Shown in pieces: positions 37,573 to 49,400 of a stretch of DNA of 64,000 bases. Each line of letters starts with the position of its first letter. Position 1 is the stretch's first letter. The DNA lies in the NCBI GenBank assembly GCA_037974665.1, contig CM075780.1, positions 55,779,594 through 55,843,593 on the forward strand. Direction: 5' to 3'. Origin of the DNA: Ehretia macrophylla. Its lineage: Eukaryota; Streptophyta; Magnoliopsida; Boraginales; Ehretiaceae. The notes under the pieces were generated by a model. It did not search any database. It was not told the DNA's origin and was given only the letters and a program-made list of their open reading frames with translations. Both the position numbers and the translations under genes were made by a program.

Positions 37573-40188
37573 TGTGATACCCCGAACCTGGCATGTATTC
37601 AATAGCATTTAAAGTTCATTTAAATTGCATTTTATTGACCTTTCACCTTCTTTGACCAAACTAGTTGACTTTTCATCTACATTGACCAACTAGGACAAGG
37701 TGAAAATTTTTGAAATGTTTAATAAAAGGCAAACTTGGGATTAGAAATAAAAAAAATGCAATGTTAAGTTAGTCAAATTTTGGGTCAACTTTGGAATTAA
37801 ATATGAACCAATTGGGGAAGAGTTAGGTAGCAAATTATATATGGTTGGAAAGCTCTATGAGTCTAGTTTCTGAGGCTTCAAACCGTTCGTGAATTGGAGT
37901 TTTCTAGAAGAAGTTATGACCCTTTTCGTAAGGTCGCGCATAGATGTTTTGGTTTAGCGGGTTGACCGAATCTTTGACCTTTGACTTCTTGTCATTTTTT
38001 TTCCTAAATAAGCAGAATGCAAACGAAAAAATAGAGAAGAAAGGCTTGAAGCCATGAGGAAAAGAAAGAGAAAAAGAAAGAAAAAAAATTTCAAAACAAA
38101 TCATCAAATCTTCGCGTGACCCCGAGGCATCCTACGAGGTTTCTCTAGCGTCTAGGAGCATCTAAGGTAAGGGTTTCATCGTTATTTGCGCATTTGAAAA
38201 TGTTGAACATAAACTTTAATTTTTGTGATTTAACCGTAGGTTGTTATTTTGTCCGTTTCATTGCTTAAAGTATGTTCCCTAGCAATCGTAGAACACGTAT
38301 TTATAGCTTTTTAACATTTTCTGCAGTTGAATATTGAAATTAAAATATAAATTGTTAGTTGAATAGTATTTTGTGAATAGTAAACCCTTGAAACGATAAA
38401 GTTGCGTTGTTATGATGTCTGTTGATGTGAAAAGGTGCTAGGTATACTAGAATGCCTAAATGCATGGTTTGTTTAGGTTGCGTAATGAAAAAAATGTGAA
38501 AAACGCCTTGGTGAAAGTCGGGGTCGTTTAGGTCGAGTTTAGAATTTTCTCGTTTTGCGTGATGGCATTGTTTTAGGAGGCCATGGAAGCACTTTTGGTG
38601 CGATTATGGCATTGGTTGGGTGTTTGGTTGGTATAATTCTAGTTCAAATGAGCAAAGGGAAAAATTGGGACTTTGCGTGAATTCCAGGGTTAAGTAGGGT
38701 TTCGGGGTCTTTAGAAGTGCCTTATAGTGACCTAGGAGGATTGGTGAAGTCGGTTTCCAAAACTCGTGGCTCGTTTGAAAGTAGTAGAGTTTGGTAAGTT
38801 GGGGTCATTTTCATGATTTTGTGTGTTTTCATAGAATATTGCTTATAGAATGCTTATATTGCTTATAGAATGCTTATGTTGCCTATAGAATGCTTATAAT
38901 GCCTAGAGAATACTTGTTATTGTTTGAAAATGTTAGTTGGTGTTATTCTTGTTACTTGTTTGATTGTAAATTCTTGTTAATGCTTATTACGCTTGTTAGA
39001 GTTGATTATTGATTGAAATGTTTAACAATTGTTGAAAATGCTTGATATCTCGTTTATCTCCTCTATTTTGTATTGTTGTGCTATCGCTCCTTTATCACCT
39101 TGTATCGAGTCTTGCATTGCATAATGTCAGCGCGTGAGTGATGGGCCTCTCTGGGTAGCCTCGGGTTGCCAGTGTTGGTTGCTCGAGCTCCGTAGCTATT
39201 CCCTCTTCTCGCTTGGGTTGCCTCCCAGGAAGATTTGGGTCGTAGATTGATGGATACTACCGGGGTATTCCAAACTGGTGTTATAAGGTGGTTGCACGCT
39301 TATTGTCATCGTTGTCAACATCAAGCTCGAGATTGATGTATCGCTCGTGAAATGGTACATTGCTCGTATGAGTGAACCATAGCCTTCAGAGTGTGGTATA
39401 GCGTTGTGTTAATGCTTTCAGTAATTGCTTATTGTATTGATTGTTTGTCATGAATGCTTACTTATCAGTTATATTGCTTAACTGTCTTATTTGCATTGCA
39501 CGACTTTCTTTCTCTCCAATTCGATATCTGTCTCGCCCTTACTGAATATACGTATTGTGTATACTCACTCCTCACCACCACTTTTCAAGAAATGTCATGT
39601 TAGTTGGAAAGTTCGTGATTTCGTGAAAGTTCGTTGCCTGAAGAGTTGTTTTGCGTGCCTATGTGGCTTGAGTGTCGAAGTTTGTAAAGATGTATGTTCA
39701 TATGTTGTTTGTGTTTATTGTCAAAAGAAATGTAATTTAAATTTAGCTAAGTAGCTGAGGTGAATTGATAAGCTAGTTTATGCAATCAGTTAGCATATCT
39801 TAACTTCAATGCATGTCTGTAATGTCCAAATGAAAAGAGTTAGAATGACACGATAGTTTATTTTATGCAGTAGCTTAGTATGGTTTAACCGTCTAGTTCG
39901 AATGTACTTGTCAAAAATGAAAAGAGATAGGTTAGCTTTTAAATTGGAAATGTATGTATACTTGCTGAGTTTAAATTGTTGAGAACCGAGGCTCGGATGG
40001 CCTTGAGGTGGTTTTGAATGTTTGGAAATGGTATTAGTCCACTTATATGCTCTTGCAGGTTTTACATTTCGCCTAGAAACAGGGGAGACTCTGTCCGTTT
40101 TTGCTGAAAATTATGCCCGGGTTTGGTTTGGGTTGTGATTAGATCGATTGATAGAACTTCGGGTCTCGAGAGGGATCGGGGTGTTACA
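37573..40188 (+). repeat. 3' LTR of family III derivative
   Basis: 2616 bp. Collinear with the 5' LTR. It lacks about 12 bases around 38119 and has smaller indels near 39406. GC-rich core at 39152-39170; hairpin arms at 39543-39551 and 39559-39567 with one unpaired position. It ends GTGTTACA and is followed by ACATC. Confidence 0.93.
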
Positions 40189-40193
40189 ACATC

Positions 40194-41040
40194 GCCTCAC
40201 GTCAGAGGTTAACGGATCCTATCTCAACAATTACTTGTCGGTCTCTATATCATAAGACTAAACTACAAGAGGCTGTATCTCACCTTTATTAAGGCGAGCT
40301 TTGTCCAAACGCTAATTTTAGCCCTTGATATATCTGACAACTGTAATTTTTCAAGTCAAATGATTAATTTGCACAATTCTCAATGAATGACAAACTATTA
40401 ATCTAGAGTCATGTAGTTTTAGTCATTCTTGTCACATTCAGTGATTCGCTCAACTAACAATCACCCATATATAAGTTAGTCACATCCCTATGTTGTTATG
40501 GCACAAGGATCACCATCATTTATCATTAATATCTTTATGTTAATCAAAAGTAACTTACATATGATAGCCCGTACTTAATTATTCTAGTCCTGGTCGAATA
40601 ATATGAGGGTTATGAATCATTTTGAATGTTTATCATATCGAAGAAATATGCCAACGTATTCTAAACACTTTTCGAATATATTTCTTCTCTGAAAAATATT
40701 TAAGGACACATTCATATAATGGGAATGATGGAGAATATGAACATCACAAATAAGTCAATATGTAAAGAACCATATAGACGTAAATGCCATTATGTACAAG
40801 TTAATGCCAATATATCCCCAAAATAGGTCATCTAATTATATAGCATTAGGGTATATATCTAACAGAGTTCATATGCCAACACATGAAGGTATATATCTAA
40901 ACTATAAATTCTACACGATATATCGATTTCTAGCATGTACAATGATCTATGGTGAATTGTTTATGATTGCCTATACATGTTTTATATGACATATGATTTC
41001 AAAAATATGTCCACCCTAGGCTAGATTTCATAAAGCATCA
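40194..41040 (+). other. possible 5' LTR portion of copia-3
   Basis: Non-coding. It ends in CATCA one base before a Met-tRNA-like primer site, as an LTR should. The beginning of such an LTR would have to lie left of the gypsy derivative (before 33213), but I could not identify its TG start or a second copy, so this is only positional inference. Confidence 0.35.
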
Positions 41041-41041
41041 A

Positions 41042-41053
41042 TGGTATCAAAGC
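41042..41053 (+). promoter_or_regulatory. possible primer binding site of copia-3
   Basis: TGGTATCAAAGC differs by one base from the standard Met-tRNA primer site. It lies 1.7 kb upstream of the copia-3 gag start on the same strand. Confidence 0.55.
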
Positions 41054-42780
41054 TAGGCCATAGAAATCATGCAATAGAACAAGAAATCGAAAGTTATAAC
41101 GTGCTATAAATTGCATGGAATAATTGTATATGTTTGAGGATGCTAACCTCTGTTTGGGAGCACAACTAAACCCTATTTTGATGGCTAGAATGTATGTTTT
41201 TGCATGCATGACCGAAGTTTTCAGATTTGAATTATTGTTGTATTTGTTTGATGATTGATGGTCTATCCAATCTTTTTGTAACAAAATTTAATTCATAGAT
41301 CAGGATGTAAGCTTCTATTTGAGACATAGGAAGATTATGTAATAGCTATAGGATTTTAATAGCTATATAATTCTCCTTATCAATTACCAAAGCAACGAGA
41401 TACAAGAGAGGAGAATTCGTGCGCATAGGCGGACTGTTTTGTAGATTTTCCAGAATTTTTGTTGGTTGTTCGTGATTTCCATGGTGTCAATCCATCACTT
41501 TTAAGGGTGGTAAAGGTGGTGGAGCTTCTCCATGGGCGAAGGACTCCAATTTCGCGAATTGGTACCACTAGACAAAGTTTTGGGGCTCTTTTGGTTTTTC
41601 AACAAACTTTAGGGTCTATGTCCAATATTTGGATTCCCTGGGGTAATTGAGTGATTCCATATCATTTGAGGTCCAAATGTAGAAATATGGAATTTGCAGG
41701 TAGCCATCAAAATTGGGGTCAATGCATAATTACTACATGTTTATTTCATATTGCTATTATATTCATATGTTATGAATATATTCTATGATCTTGCAACATA
41801 TAGTAACATGGCCAACCACTAGGATTTTAAAAAGGCTAAATCCAATTAATTGAGCTTAGGAAGGCTAATTAAATTAATAATTTAGAACTAGTTCAATTAT
41901 GAACTAGAGATCATGAAATGGACTTAGGATTAAATGCCTAGTATGAACCTAAGTGCTTTAGTTACCCTAGATTTTCCTAAGTGGCCTCACCTAGACCCGA
42001 ATAGGTGTATTATTATTGCATTAAAGAATTATTTTAATAAATAAGGGTTCTCGGACCGAGCTTGCTTGGATTAAAATTAAAGAACAATTGCAAAGACATA
42101 GTTATAATTAAAAACCCTTTCAAATCAAAATATGAAGTAGGAGAAGGATTTTGGAAAGAATCCTAAGGCTTCTATTTTGGTCTATGTTAATAATGGGAGC
42201 TATCTAAGCTCACTTGCGTGTGGGCATTCCCTTCGAAGGGTAGTCTCTTCATTTAGATTTAGCAAGAATAGATTAAAATGAGTTTTCAATAGAGGTGTTG
42301 ATGGAAGCAACATCTATTCAGTGGGGTTTTCTTCATAGACCACTTTGTACAATATTGATTTGGGTTAACTGCCCTTCAGTAGACTCAGATTAAGGATATT
42401 TTAAGTGAAAAGACTCATGGAAAATTGGTTAATTACTTGACATTAAAGAATGGTATCCTCCATTCGGAGTTCTTACCATTACTCTAATGAAGCCAAACTT
42501 GAATCAGTGATTGAAGTGTCATTTGGTAGCGTTTATCCAGCTAATGAAATTTCAAATAAGTAAAGCTTAACTTAAACAAAACTGCAATATGACCATCCTT
42601 TCGGTGGAATGTTGTGAGTAGGATTAGGACACTGAGACATCCAAATAGTTTAAGGGTTTAACTACTATTTTTTAGAAGTAGATGCCAAAAATATGAATGT
42701 TTACTTTTCTTTAATAATCATTCATTTGCATACATATCAAATAGCTCATAAGCTGATTAAACTGTTTAATATATTCAGAG
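41054..42780 (+). other. copia-3 leader region
   Basis: 1.7 kb between the possible primer site and the gag start codon. No convincing coding frame; frames at 41380-41568 and 41459-41650 overlap on opposite strands and show no domain. Long leaders occur in some plant copia elements. Confidence 0.4.
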
Positions 42781-43977
42781 ATGTCGAAAGGTTCTTTTAG
42801 CCCACTCGCCAGTATTCTTAATGAGAATAAGCTAATTGACCCAAACTACGTGGATTGGAAAAGGAACTTAGATATTATACTCAATGCTGAAGAGTATAAT
42901 TTTGTTCTTACAAATCTTTGCCCATTAGTCACTCTTGAATTAGGCGAGGAAGAGTGAGAGTTAGAACGACAATGGTTAAAGGCCAATAAGATGGCTAAAT
43001 GCTACATCTTAGCCTCCATGTCGAACGTGTTCCAGTCTCAGCATGAGGGAATGGAGATTGCAATGGATATCATGTATTCTTGCTGAAATATTTGCTAACA
43101 AAAGTAGGCCCGTAAGACAAGCTGCTATTAGAACCATCATGAACACTAGAATGGATAAGGGTTCGTCCCTCAGAGATCATATGCTCAAGATGATGGACAA
43201 CTTCAATATTTCCGAGATTCTGGGTGCAGAAATTGATGGGGAAAACAAGATTGACATGGTGCTGGAGACTTTGTGTAATACCCCGATCCCTCACGAGACT
43301 GGAGCCCCGATCCAATACCCCATGGCACAAAAAACGAGAAAAAACGGGTGGAGTTTTCACTGTTTCTAGGCCTAACTGGTTAGGGGAAACTCCGCCTGTT
43401 TTTCTCATTTTTCGTGCCATGGGGTATTGGATCGGGGCTCTAGTCTCGTGAGGGATCGGGGTATTACACTTTGCCAGAATCATTTACTCACTTTTAGTTG
43501 AACTATAACATGGGAAAGATGCTCATGAGCTTACCAAAGTTAATGAAGGAGCTCTAAGCTGCAGTGGCTATGAGAAGCCCAAGGGACATGTGTTGGTGGC
43601 CCAGAATGCTTCTGAACTTATCCCAAAGGGTAAGAAGTTCAAGAAGAAGGGAAACCAGCAAAAACATGGCAAGGGCCCAGAAGGACAGTAGAAGAAGGAA
43701 AAAAATGCCGGGGATAAGCCCAAGGGGAAGTGCTTTAAGTGTTGCCAGAAAGGAAATTGGAAAAGGACTGTCCTCAGAACCAAGCCAAGGGCAATGCAGA
43801 TACCTTTATTTCCTTGTATATTGAAACATGTTTAGTGGTAGATTCTTCTTCCTTGTGGATAGTAGACTCAGGCGCCACTAATCACATTTGTAATTTGTTG
43901 CAGGGGTTTCAGGTAACCAGGAAGCTACATAGGGGTGAATTTGTAATGCGGATTGGAGATGGCTCAAAGGTGTGGGT
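42781..43977 (+). pseudogene. copia-3 gag and protease, interrupted
   Basis: Starts ATG at 42781 (MSKGSFSPLASIL), reading into a copia gag with the typical NYVDWKRNLDIIL segment. A stop falls at codon 59 (42955-42957) and a frameshift near 43077; the downstream gag frame is 43043 on. The 195-bp palindrome at 43274-43468 splits gag, but the codons on either side (VLETL, then PESFTHF) join as normal gag if it is removed. A nucleocapsid knuckle lies at 43731-43775 with the His changed to Asn and a frameshift inside it. The protease motif VDSGATNH is at 43861-43886. The sequence then stops at the gypsy insertion and resumes at 63235. Non-functional. Confidence 0.88.
43274..43468. mobile_element. 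195-bp palindromic element with LTR-U5-like arms
   Basis: Inverted arms 43274-43356 and 43387-43468 are about 90% identical, joined by about 30 bp that is itself partly palindromic. The ends are TGTAATACC...GGTATTACA, and a perfect 5-bp duplication CTTTG flanks the insert (43269-43273 and 43469-43473). Each arm resembles the end of the gypsy LTRs here: the words CCCCGATCCCTCACGAGAC, TGGCACAAAA and GGAGT.T...CTGTTT occur in LTR A in the same order. The left arm continues further (to CTAACTGG) than the right, so the palindrome is off-centre. TSD length, terminal TG/CA and LTR homology suggest insertion by a retroelement integrase. A foldback DNA transposon is the alternative, but a 5-bp duplication is unusual for known plant DNA transposons. 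Confidence 0.88.
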
Positions 43978-43982
43978 TGTTA

Positions 43983-46446
43983 TGTAACGCCCCGAACCCA
44001 ACCCCACGCTAATAGTCAGGTTCGGACCCGTCACTTGGACAGAGTCTCCTCTGTACCAAGGACAAAACTATTACCTGTAAACATTCATTCAAGACATCTG
44101 AACTAAAAGCAACAACTTATCAACAATAACTCCAAAGCCAAAACACAATCACAAGGCCATCCGAGCCTTGGAGCAACAATATCCTACTAAAGCACACAAG
44201 CATGCGAGATAAGTTGGTTTTAGTCATAAGTAATTAAATACAATAAAATTCTAAGTTCCATATGAAGATTAACAAACACTCCAAGCATGCAAGGGAAATT
44301 AAAGTCTAGAATTCATTATTACAATCCAACAACTTTCTTTAACATCCTAGTACACATCTACTAGACATATATATACAAGACTCCAAAGTCTCAAAATACA
44401 TTAATAACAAGAACTCCACGCAAGAAGCACATAAAAATCCACCTCAGCACACAAGATCACGGAATCTGATCTACTTGAACTTCTTCTTCTTCTCCTACTT
44501 CTAACAGCTGGGGATTCACCTCAGCTTCTCCTGAAAAATTTCAAATGAGGAGTGAGCAACAAAGTTGCCCAGCGAGGGAGGTGATGCAGCATGCCAACGT
44601 GCAATATGATATGCAACACAAGTAAACATATACAAGCCACATAAACTATCAAGACAATAAGTCAAACTATTAATCACTTTAAAAAAGGATACGGTTCCAC
44701 TTCCAAGACTTCATCCACGAGCCACGATCCATGAGCATCACGAATATGCCGGCAAACCCCAAACACCACAATTGGGATACTCCGGATGTATCCCGATCCT
44801 ACGACCCTTTCTCCCGAGGTAGGTCCATGCCCAGCAGGTGAACCACGCCTCTGGGGTAGTGGAGTATGCCTCAGTGAGAAAGGGAATAGGCACCATGGTA
44901 GTCGAGGGAGCACGGCAAGCCCGATGCCGCCCGTGTTTCTCGACGCTACCATGTCCGATAAAGGTTGCGCAACCCAATACAAGTCACAAACAATCAATAT
45001 ATCACATAACACGTAAGAGGGACGACAAAGTAGACCGCCCTCACATATATGCACGATAAAAGTTCATATAAGCACGATATTAACCAATAGGTGCCAAAAG
45101 AAGCAATCAACACAATTAATTCCAATAATCTACTCAAATAACTTAAATACATCCTAAATATTCAATGCAAGACATTACTAACACACAACAAGTTCCAATT
45201 GCAACTAAAAAGGCTAAAAACTACTTTTCCCCTTTCTTTAACCGAGCTTTCTTTCTCCTAAGCATGGTTCGAGATTCCTAATCATACCCTAGTCCTTCTA
45301 TATTCCTAATTAAGCTCAAAGGTACCCTTTAAAGTCACTAAAACTCATTTTTTGAAGCAAAAGTTCGGGAAGGCCCCGAACGGGTTTGAACTATAGCCAT
45401 ACTAACCGAACCCCAATTTCGTGAAACGAAAGCGCCAAAGGTGCTTCCTTAGCTCAAGGATACCCAAATCGATGCCCAAATTTGCCCGGATTGCCTAACG
45501 TGCAAAACCCCCTTTTTAAAGTAAGCTATTTATGCAATTAAGTTCAAATTCGAGTGATTCAACCTAACGTGGATTTTCAATTACCTTCCCTAGGGTCTAG
45601 AGCACCTAATTGAGGCATCAATTCAAGCCAATTAGCAAATTTTCTCAAAACCCTAGTTCTAGGCACTATTCATCATCTCTTTGATCAAATTCAACATTCA
45701 ACCATTAACTTTGTTATCAACCCTCAAAAGTTAGCTCTAGAGACATTAAATAACTCATAGGAAGTATTCATAACGAGTTATATAGCTATAATTGACAAAT
45801 CAATAAAATTGAACATATGCACATAAACTTTAAAATCAAGAAAATGAGACTCCCTCACAATTTTTGAAGATGAAGAAGGTTGTTGAAGGTCCTAAGTTGC
45901 TCAAAATCCTCCCAAGATCAATCTAAGAGCCCAAAGTGCAAGATTGAAGAAGCAAAATTTCTCCTTTTTCCTCCTTGAAGTGGACGGCCAAATGGGGACA
46001 TGGATGGAATTTTTGCAAATGTTTTTATGAGCTAATATGTTATGTGGCTTTTAATTGATGAGTTAGTTGTTTTATATGTTGTATATAATTAATATTCTAA
46101 GCTATGTAGTCTCAAATATTGATCAATTAAGGCTAATTGCAATTACAAATGCTTTTTAATTAATAACTAGCACTATTCTAACGTAACACTATTCAAAGCT
46201 CACGGAAAAATATTTTTCAAACGCACATTCCTAAGCTCGGAACTTCAAAACAAAAATTCATTGGTTCCTTTTAAATGTCAAGTGACCTAGGAAAAATTTA
46301 AAATCGAGCTTTCGAAACAGTCGAAAATATTATGAATAGTAACCCACAACAAAATCAATTAAATAAGAAAAATGATGCACGTAAAAATGCGCACATAAGT
46401 ATGCAACGATTATAATAAGTTTAGGGTGAAATTCTCGGGTGTCACA
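43983..46446 (-). repeat. 3' LTR of young gypsy (LTR1)
   Basis: 2464 bp. Conserved elements: terminal hairpin CAAGGC/GCCTTG at 44152-44170; 7-bp-arm hairpin at 44554-44570; GC-rich core at 44913-44933. The block 44785-44965 is nearly the same as in LTR A and B. The last 38 codons of the gag-pol frame are read from this LTR. Confidence 0.94.
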
Positions 46447-49400
46447 CCCTCTCCCCCTTAAACTAATTGCGTCCTCGCAATTTTTACATGATTCGGCAAA
46501 GAGCTCCGAATACTTCTCTCTGATCTGATCTTCTCGTTCCCAAGTGGCGTCCTCAACCCCATGATGATCCCATAGAACTTTTACCATAGGAATATTTTTA
46601 GTCCTAAGTTCCTGAATCTTTCGGTCAACCACTCGAAGAGGTTTCTCAACATAAGCTAAGGACTCATCAATCTCCAACGGCTCCGGCTCAATGATATGCG
46701 ACGGATCAGGATTATACTTTCTCAGCAGTGACACATGAAAAACATCATGAATCCGACCCAAACTCGGAGGTAAGGCCAATCTGTAAGCTAAATCCCCAAC
46801 TTTCTCAGTGATCTCAAATGGTCCCACGTATCTAGGACTAAGTTTACCTCCTTTGCCGTGCCGAATCAAACCTTTTCGCGGAGAGACTTTCAAGAAAACA
46901 TGATCACCCTTAGAAAATACTAAGTCCCGTCGACGTCTATCAGCATAATTCTTCTGTCGACTCTGAGCTGTAAGCATCCTCTTCTTTATAAGTCTCACAT
47001 TATCCACCATTTTAATCATCTCCGGAAGAATAGAGGGATCAACTGTTTTCATCTCACCTACCTCATCCCAATACAACGGAGACCGACATTTTCGCCCATA
47101 AAGTGCCTCATAGGGTGCCATGCCAATAGTGGCCTGATAACTGTTATTGTAAGCAAACTCTGCTAAAGGCAGATATTTCTCCCAATTCTTGCCAAAATCC
47201 AGAACACAGGCTCTCAACATATCTTCCAGTATCCTGATAGTCCTCTCTGACTGGCCATCCGTCTGCGGGTGATATGCAGTACTAAAACTCAAATTAGTCC
47301 CCAAAGCCTTTTGTAGTTTCTGCCACAACTGTGATGGAAACCTGGGATCCCTGTCTGACACTATTTGGGATAGAACTCCATGCAGTCTCACAATATTTTC
47401 AACATAAAGTTCGGCCAATTTATCGAGAGAATCTGTTTTCTTTGTAGCAATAAAATGCGAACTCTTCGTCAACCTGTCTACTACAACCCACACCGAATCA
47501 TTACCTCGTGGTGATCTCGGTAAATCCGACACAAGATCCATAGTAACCTGATCCCATTTCCAAACCGGAATCTCCAACGGCTGCAACAATCCTGCTGGCC
47601 TCTGATGCTCTGCCTTAACTTTCTGACAAGTCAAACATTTAGCTACATACTCAGCTATCTCTCTCTTCATGTTGTTCCACCAGAAATTCTGTTTCAAATC
47701 TCTATACATTTTTGTGCTTCCAGGATGAATTGTGTATTTAGAAGCATGAGCCTCAGCAAGAATCTCATCTTTCACAGTCGAATTACTAGGAATGCAAATT
47801 CTGTTCCTGTACCTGAGAAGCCCATCATCATGCATCTTAAAGTCGGACTCTCCCCCTTTTGACTTCTCTAAAAGCTTCAATAGCTGAGAATCTGATTGTT
47901 GCGCTTCTCTGATTCTAGATAGCAATAAAGATTTGATTTGTAGGCTAGCGAATTGGATACCTGATCTAGAAGCTTTCGGTTTCCATAAGCACAGTTCTTC
48001 CACAATCTCCCAATCCTTGATTATCAAACTAGACACAGAAGCTTTCCGGCTCAGTGCATCTGCAACAGTATTAGCTTTTCCCGGCAAATAGCTAATGGTA
48101 CAGTTATAATCATTTAACAGTTCTAGCCAACGCCTTTGCCTCATATTCAAATCTTTTTGAGAAAACAAATATTTCAAGCTTTTATGGTCAGTAAATATTT
48201 CAAATTTGTTGCCCCACAAATAATGCCGCCATTTCTTCAAAGCAAAGACAACAGCTGCAAGCTCCAAATCATGTGTAGGATAATTGAGTTCATATGGTTT
48301 CAATTTCCTAGAGGCATATGCTATGACTTTACCATTTTGCATCAAAACACAACCTAACCCTTCCTTCGAAGCGTCACTATAAATCACCAAGTTCTTGGTT
48401 CCCTCAGGCAAGGCAAGGATAGGTGCTGTGGTAAGTCTCTTTTTCAACCCTTGGAAACTAGCTTCACATTTGTCATCCCAATTAAACACAGTTTTCTTAT
48501 GAGTTAAAGTAGTCAAAGGTCCTGCAATCTTTGAAAAATCTTTAACAAATCGCCTATAATAGCCCGCTAATCCCAAGAAACTACGGACTTCCGTGACAGT
48601 TTCAAGTCTCTTCCACGACATAACCACGTCAATTTTAGCAGGATCAACATATATTCCCTCCTGGGAAATGATATGACCTAAAAAGGCAACCTGTTTCAAC
48701 CAGAATTCGCATTTGCTAAATTTGGCAAACAACTTGTGTTCTTGTAGGGTTTTAAGTACAATTCTCAAATGCTCTTCATGTTCTGACTCAGACTTAGAGT
48801 ATACTAATATATCATCAATAAAAATCACAACAAACTGATCAAGATAGGTTCGGAATACTCTCTGCATCAAATCCATAAAAGCGGCTGGAGCATTTGTCAA
48901 CCCGAATGGTAACACAACAAACTCATAATGGTCGTACCTGGTTCTAAATGCAGTCTTAGGTACATCCTCTTTCCGGATCCTCAACTGATAATAACCCTGC
49001 CTCAAATCAAATTTCGAAAACACAACAGCACCTTGTAGCTGATCAAACAACTCCTCAATTAAAGGAAAATGATATTTATTTTTCACCGTTACCTGATTCA
49101 GATCCCGATAATCTTTACACAACCGCAGAGTACCGTCTTTCTTTTTCACAAATAACACGGGAGCACCCCACGGTGACGAACTAGGCTGAATAAAACCTTT
49201 CTCAAGCAAACCCTGAAGCTGAATTTTCAACTCTTGTAACTCAGGGGGAGACATTCTATACGGGGTTCTCGAGATAGGATTAGTTCCCGGCAACAGGTCA
49301 ATCACAAATTCAATCTCCCTATCAGGTGGTAACCCAGGCAACTCTTCAGGGAAAACCCCCGGAAACTCTTTTATAACAGGTACTTCATTCAATTTCAATT

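Larger units (their letters stand above)
33218..40188 (+). mobile_element. gag-pol-less gypsy derivative, family III
   Basis: LTRs at 33218-35855 and 37573-40188 begin TGTGATACCCC and end GGGGTGTTACA. Perfect target duplications ACATC lie at 33213-33217 and 40189-40193. A Met-tRNA primer site and a strong polypurine tract place it on the plus strand. The internal region is only 1717 bp and has no gag, protease, RT, RNase H or integrase. Like the element at 7098-15090 it is a non-autonomous derivative; the two share leader and internal vocabulary despite different LTR families. The two LTRs differ by a few percent with several small indels, so it is not a very recent insertion. Confidence 0.93.

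Noticed and set aside
43043..43483. Overlapping frames on both strands encoding near-identical peptides (NTPIPHET...)
   Set aside because: They are produced by reading the two arms of the palindrome on opposite strands; not genes.
44674..45059. Frames in the GC-rich LTR block, repeated at 7879-8228, 12469-12795 and 52006-52540
   Set aside because: The block is open in several frames on both strands at once and differs by frameshifting indels between copies; it is conserved LTR DNA, not a protein.
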